DNA of 8,395 nucleotides from an uncultured Sutterella sp. Lineage in GTDB: Bacteria > Pseudomonadota > Gammaproteobacteria > Burkholderiales > Burkholderiaceae_F. Both the position numbers and the translations under genes were made by a program. The notes beneath the pieces are model-generated. The model was not told where the DNA came from, searched no databases, and saw nothing but the letters and a program-made list of their open reading frames with translations. This document shows, piece by piece, positions 5,922 through 8,395 of this stretch (position 1 is the first letter of the stretch; each line of letters begins with the position of its first letter). Where the stretch lies: assembly GCA_902493085.1 (NCBI GenBank), contig CABUOH010000036.1:1-8395 (forward strand), written 5' to 3'.

Positions 5922-6341
5922 ATGGGCACGACTAAACTTTTGACGGTTGACGAGCTCCTGAAGATGTCGGAAGACGACTACATGGATGAGCGCCAGCTTG
6001 CATTTTTCAAGAACCGCCTTCAGACGATGGAAGCGGAGCTTCGTGCAAATGCCGATCAGACGACGGTGAATCTTCGCGAAACGACGGTTGTGCCCGATCC
6101 GGCCGACCGCGCCACGATTGAGGAGGAGCACGCGCTTGAACTGCGTACCCGTGACCGCGAGCGCAAGCTTCTGAAGAAGGTTCAGGCTGCGATCAAGCGC
6201 ATCGATGACGGTGAATACGGCTACTGTGAGGAAACGGGGGATCCCATTGGGGTTGCACGCTTGCTTGCCCGACCGACCGCCACGCTTTCTCTCGAGGCTC
6301 AGCAACGCCGCGAACTCAAGCAGAAGCTCTACGGAGACTGA
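5922..6341 (+). CDS. dksA: RNA polymerase-binding transcription factor DksA (Cys-Thr-Ser-Ala form)
   Basis: DksA binds in the RNA polymerase secondary channel and, with ppGpp, adjusts transcription of rRNA and amino-acid genes. The 139-residue protein has the long coiled coil (about 25-95) with the tip motif DPADRA, in which Asp59, Asp62 and Ala64 match the functional tip residues of E. coli DksA. The C-terminal globular part reads YCEETG and RPTATLSLEAQQRR. The four zinc-ligand positions are Cys102, Thr105, Ser123 and Ala126, so a structural zinc site is not expected. This pattern is shared with Pseudomonas aeruginosa DksA2 and is, as I recall, the usual form in Burkholderiales, so it is not a defect. 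A GAGAAG ribosome site precedes the ATG. The gene has its own promoter and terminator, consistent with a separate transcript downstream of the CobW-type GTPase. Confidence 0.97.
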   Translation: MGTTKLLTVDELLKMSEDDYMDERQLAFFKNRLQTMEAELRANADQTTVNLRETTVVPDPADRATIEEEHALELRTRDRERKLLKKVQAAIKRIDDGEYGYCEETGDPIGVARLLARPTATLSLEAQQRRELKQKLYGD

Positions 6342-6393
6342 TGCTTTCGGGAGCTCGCCCGGCTAAATGCCTCCCAAATCGAACGCATCCGTG

Positions 6394-6441
6394 AACTCGG
6401 CAATCGTTGTCCGTAAAATGACGAACGGTTGCCGAGTTTTT
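6394..6441 (+). terminator. Intrinsic terminator downstream of dksA
   Basis: AACTCGGCAATCGTT (6394-6408) pairs with AACGGTTGCCGAGTT (6424-6438) along 15 positions, all paired with one G-U wobble, around a 15-nt loop. A run of five Ts starts within the stem (6437-6441), followed by GTATTTG. This is the clearest terminator in the window and should end the dksA transcript. Confidence 0.88.
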
Positions 6442-6470
6442 GTATTTGCGGTGCGCATTAAAGGAAACGT

Positions 6471-7235
6471 ATGCCAAAGCTGTGGCTAATTGATCTGGAT
6501 GACACCCTCTTTGAGGCGTCGGGCGGCATGCTTCACAAAATTCATCTCCTGATGAATGAATACATATGCCGAGAGCTCAATATGGAGTGGGAGGAGGCGT
6601 CGATGTTGCGCAGGCATTACTGGAGCGTTTACGGGGCCACTTTCCTGGGACTATGGAAGCATCACGGCATCGATCCAGGAGATTTTTTGAGCTTTTCTCA
6701 CGACTTCGATCCTTGTCCGTTCATTCATTTCAGCGGGTGCCCTGCGAGGGATGTGAAAAGGCTTACCGGACGAAAAGTGGTCTTTACGAATGGTCCTCGC
6801 AATTATGCGGAGGCTGTGCTGCGTGCGCTCGGACTTGATCATGTCGTTGACGACCTCGTTGCAAGTACGGACATGTATGCTTTGGGCGAGTGGCGGCCTA
6901 AGCCCAGTCGTCTGATGTTTCTCAAGACGTGCCGCCGTTGGGGAGTCTCGCCAGCCGATACGGTTTTCGTTGACGACAGCTCGATGAATCTTATGGCTGC
7001 ACGTGCCGTGGGGATGAAGACGGTTTGGTGCACGGGGTATCGAATGCGCAATGGCAAGCTAGCCAACCGTGTCGTGCAGACGCATGCAGACTTTGAGATT
7101 GGTCATATCCGGGAGTTGCCCCGCCTGAAGTTCGGGACGGAAGAAGGGCAAGTTATTACCAAATGGGGGATTGAATGTTCTCACGCATCGCCGCAGCCTA
7201 CAAGTTGCTTGATGGCTTCCGCCGCCTTCTGGTGA
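6471..7235 (+). CDS. HAD-superfamily hydrolase, pyrimidine 5'-nucleotidase-like
   Basis: A 254-residue cytoplasmic haloacid-dehalogenase-type phosphatase. Motif I is DLDDT with nucleophile Asp8 and acid Asp10. Motif II is VVFTNGPRNY with Thr106, motif III is RPKPS with Lys144, and motif IV is VFVDDSSMNL with Asp168 and Asp169. The helical cap between motifs I and II, with NEYICRELNM and GLWKHHGIDPGDFL, resembles the SDT1/pyrimidine 5'-nucleotidase group, which dephosphorylates UMP and CMP-type substrates; the substrate is inferred. AAGGAAA precedes the ATG. A possible weak promoter (ATGACG 6418-6423, 17 bp, TGTATT 6441-6446) overlaps the dksA terminator. Similarity to family members seems to end near ELPRLK (residue 220). 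The last 34 residues, including SHASPQPTSCLMASAAFW, look like an extension produced by reading into sppA. Confidence 0.9.
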   Translation: MPKLWLIDLDDTLFEASGGMLHKIHLLMNEYICRELNMEWEEASMLRRHYWSVYGATFLGLWKHHGIDPGDFLSFSHDFDPCPFIHFSGCPARDVKRLTGRKVVFTNGPRNYAEAVLRALGLDHVVDDLVASTDMYALGEWRPKPSRLMFLKTCRRWGVSPADTVFVDDSSMNLMAARAVGMKTVWCTGYRMRNGKLANRVVQTHADFEIGHIRELPRLKFGTEEGQVITKWGIECSHASPQPTSCLMASAAFW

Positions 7236-8395
7236 ACTTGATTTTTTTTCTCACGATTGTTTTGATGTTGGCTGTCTGCTGGATGGCCGTACAGGTGCCG
7301 GATCTGCCCAAGGGAACGCTTTTGCAAATCAAATTAGTCGGCGAGGTGAGGGAGAGCGGTCCGGTTGAACCATCCTTCATGCTGTCCATATTTGGACACG
7401 ACTCGTTTGAGGAGAATACGCGGCTTTCGGATGTCGTTGATGCACTTGACAGGGCAGCGGGGGACGACCGCATTGCGGGCATCGTGCTGCAAGTCGATGA
7501 TCTGTCCGGCGCGGGCATGGCTTCCATTCGTGAAATCGGTGCGGCAATTGATCGCTATCGCCAGGCCAGCGGACGTCAGGTCTGGACTTGGAGTGCTTCG
7601 TACACACAGCCTCAGTATTTGATTGCGGCTCATGCCGATCATGTCGGCATTCATCCGATGGGGGACGCCATGCTCAAGGGACTTTCCTCCACGACGCTGT
7701 ACTGGGGACCTCTCCTTCGCGCTGCCGGGTTGGAGGTTGAGGTGCACAAGGCGGGCGCCTTCAAGAGCGCCCCTGAGATCTTTACATCGGGTAAGCCGTC
7801 GGCAGAAAGTCTGGCAGCTCAAAAGAGCTACATGGACGATGCATGGACGGGACTGGTAAGCAGAGTGGAGGCTCGCCGAGGACAGGTCAACGGCACGGTC
7901 GAAAAATTCATAACTCGACTGTCCAAGGACGGCATTGCCGACAAGCCGCTCTCGGTTCTTTTTCAAGAGGCGGGACTCATTGACGAAACGGAGACGCGTG
8001 ATGCGTATCTGCAGAAGCTTGCAGACGAATATGCAAGCGGTGTAGTGGAGGAACTGAAGAGTGTGGATATGGCGACTTATCTGGCACTCACCGACCGTGT
8101 TCAATCGGGCGAGAGCATTGCAGTACTCATTGCGGAGGGGGAGATCACGGGGTTGCCTGAATTGGGAGGAATGACGCCTGAAGGGATAAATGGCGTTATT
8201 GATGAGATTGAAGCAGATTCCATGGTTCGTGCGCTCGTCGTGCGTGTCAACAGCCCGGGCGGAGATGCCATGGCGGCAGAACTGATTCGTGCACGGCTTG
8301 TTGAATATAAGAAGAAGACGAAGAATCCCGTCATCATCTCAATGGGCGACGCTGCCGCTTCGGGCGGTTATTGGATTGCTACGGCGGGGGACCGG
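7175..8395 (+). CDS. sppA: Signal peptide peptidase SppA, S49 family (C-terminus beyond window)
   Basis: SppA cleaves leftover signal peptides in the inner membrane, with its catalytic domains facing the periplasm. The frame is open for 407 codons to the window edge; E. coli SppA has 618. A cytoplasmic N-terminus rich in Arg and Lys (MFSRIAAAYKLLDGFRRLL) precedes one transmembrane segment, about 20-40. The catalytic lysine is Lys197 in KAGAFKSAPEIF, in the first S49 repeat. The serine nucleophile is Ser396 in ISMGDAAASGGYW, in the second repeat, and VNSPGG is at 358-363. Both members of the Ser-Lys dyad are therefore inside the window. I chose the ATG at 7175 because GGGGGA lies just upstream and the membrane segment follows at the expected distance. 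This start overlaps the HAD gene by 61 bp in another frame, so coupled translation is likely. Confidence 0.95.
   Translation, partial: MFSRIAAAYKLLDGFRRLLVNLIFFLTIVLMLAVCWMAVQVPDLPKGTLLQIKLVGEVRESGPVEPSFMLSIFGHDSFEENTRLSDVVDALDRAAGDDRIAGIVLQVDDLSGAGMASIREIGAAIDRYRQASGRQVWTWSASYTQPQYLIAAHADHVGIHPMGDAMLKGLSSTTLYWGPLLRAAGLEVEVHKAGAFKSAPEIFTSGKPSAESLAAQKSYMDDAWTGLVSRVEARRGQVNGTVEKFITRLSKDGIADKPLSVLFQEAGLIDETETRDAYLQKLADEYASGVVEELKSVDMATYLALTDRVQSGESIAVLIAEGEITGLPELGGMTPEGINGVIDEIEADSMVRALVVRVNSPGGDAMAAELIRARLVEYKKKTKNPVIISMGDAAASGGYWIATAGDR
7242..7249 (+). repeat. T8 homopolymer inside sppA
   Basis: Eight consecutive Ts fall in codons 23-26 (Ile-Phe-Phe-Leu) of the SppA transmembrane segment, seven bases after the HAD stop codon. 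Such tracts can cause replication or transcription slippage, which here would shift the frame very early in sppA. The frame as given is intact. Confidence 0.6.

Noticed and set aside
5247..6305. Minus-strand open frame of 352 codons opposite cobW and dksA
   Set aside because: It spans two solid genes and the dksA promoter on the other strand and has no protein motifs, so it is a codon-bias artefact.
6100..6341. DksA zinc finger damaged by mutation
   Set aside because: The Cys-Thr-Ser-Ala pattern with an otherwise intact tip and C-terminus matches a known functional DksA form, so it is not a pseudogene sign.
7334..8104. Minus-strand open frame of 256 codons opposite sppA
   Set aside because: It lies wholly within sppA, whose catalytic residues are clear; there is no domain signal.
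1..8395. Defence system, CRISPR array, prophage, insertion sequence or biosynthetic cluster
   Set aside because: Every sizeable gene is a recognisable housekeeping family, there are no spaced direct repeats, transposase or integrase genes, and no abrupt change in composition was apparent by eye.

Overview
The window looks like ordinary chromosomal housekeeping sequence from a Gram-negative betaproteobacterium. The most likely home is order Burkholderiales, possibly a gut Sutterellaceae-type lineage with a reduced gene neighbourhood. I base this on the block metK / two lpxL-type acyltransferases / dapF, on a DksA whose zinc-finger cysteines are replaced in the betaproteobacterial manner (Cys-Thr-Ser-Ala), and on a CobW-type GTPase next to dksA. 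The family-level placement is inference from recalled gene order, not from a search.

Layout. Positions 1-297 (minus strand) hold the first 99 codons of metK, S-adenosylmethionine synthetase. A divergent intergenic region of about 525 bp (298-822) follows; it has no convincing gene but an unusual number of inverted repeats. From 823 to 4684 runs a tight plus-strand block: two tandem lipid A late acyltransferase paralogs (overlapping by 4 bp), dapF (11 bp gap) and an RlmI-type 23S rRNA methyltransferase (3 bp gap). After a 70-bp gap holding an 11-bp perfect hairpin comes a CobW/COG0523 metallochaperone-type GTPase (4755-5747). Next is dksA with its own recognisable promoter (5922-6341), closed by a strong intrinsic terminator at about 6394-6441. 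Downstream are a HAD-family pyrimidine-nucleotidase-like hydrolase (6471-7235) and the first 407 codons of sppA (7175-8395), which overlaps the HAD gene by 61 bp and runs off the window.

How the genes fit together. The lpxL pair and dapF both feed the envelope (lipid A acylation; meso-diaminopimelate for peptidoglycan and lysine), and SppA acts on membrane-embedded signal peptides. MetK makes the SAM that the RlmI-type enzyme uses, though the two genes are on opposite strands. The CobW/DksA pair fits a known association between COG0523 GTPases, zinc economy and cysteine-poor DksA forms.

I did not find evidence of a new defence, mobile or secretion system, CRISPR array, tRNA, rRNA or insertion sequence. 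The points most worth a second look are the structured metK-lpxL intergenic region, the CobW-DksA pairing with the hairpin before cobW, and the HAD/sppA overlap next to a T8 tract.
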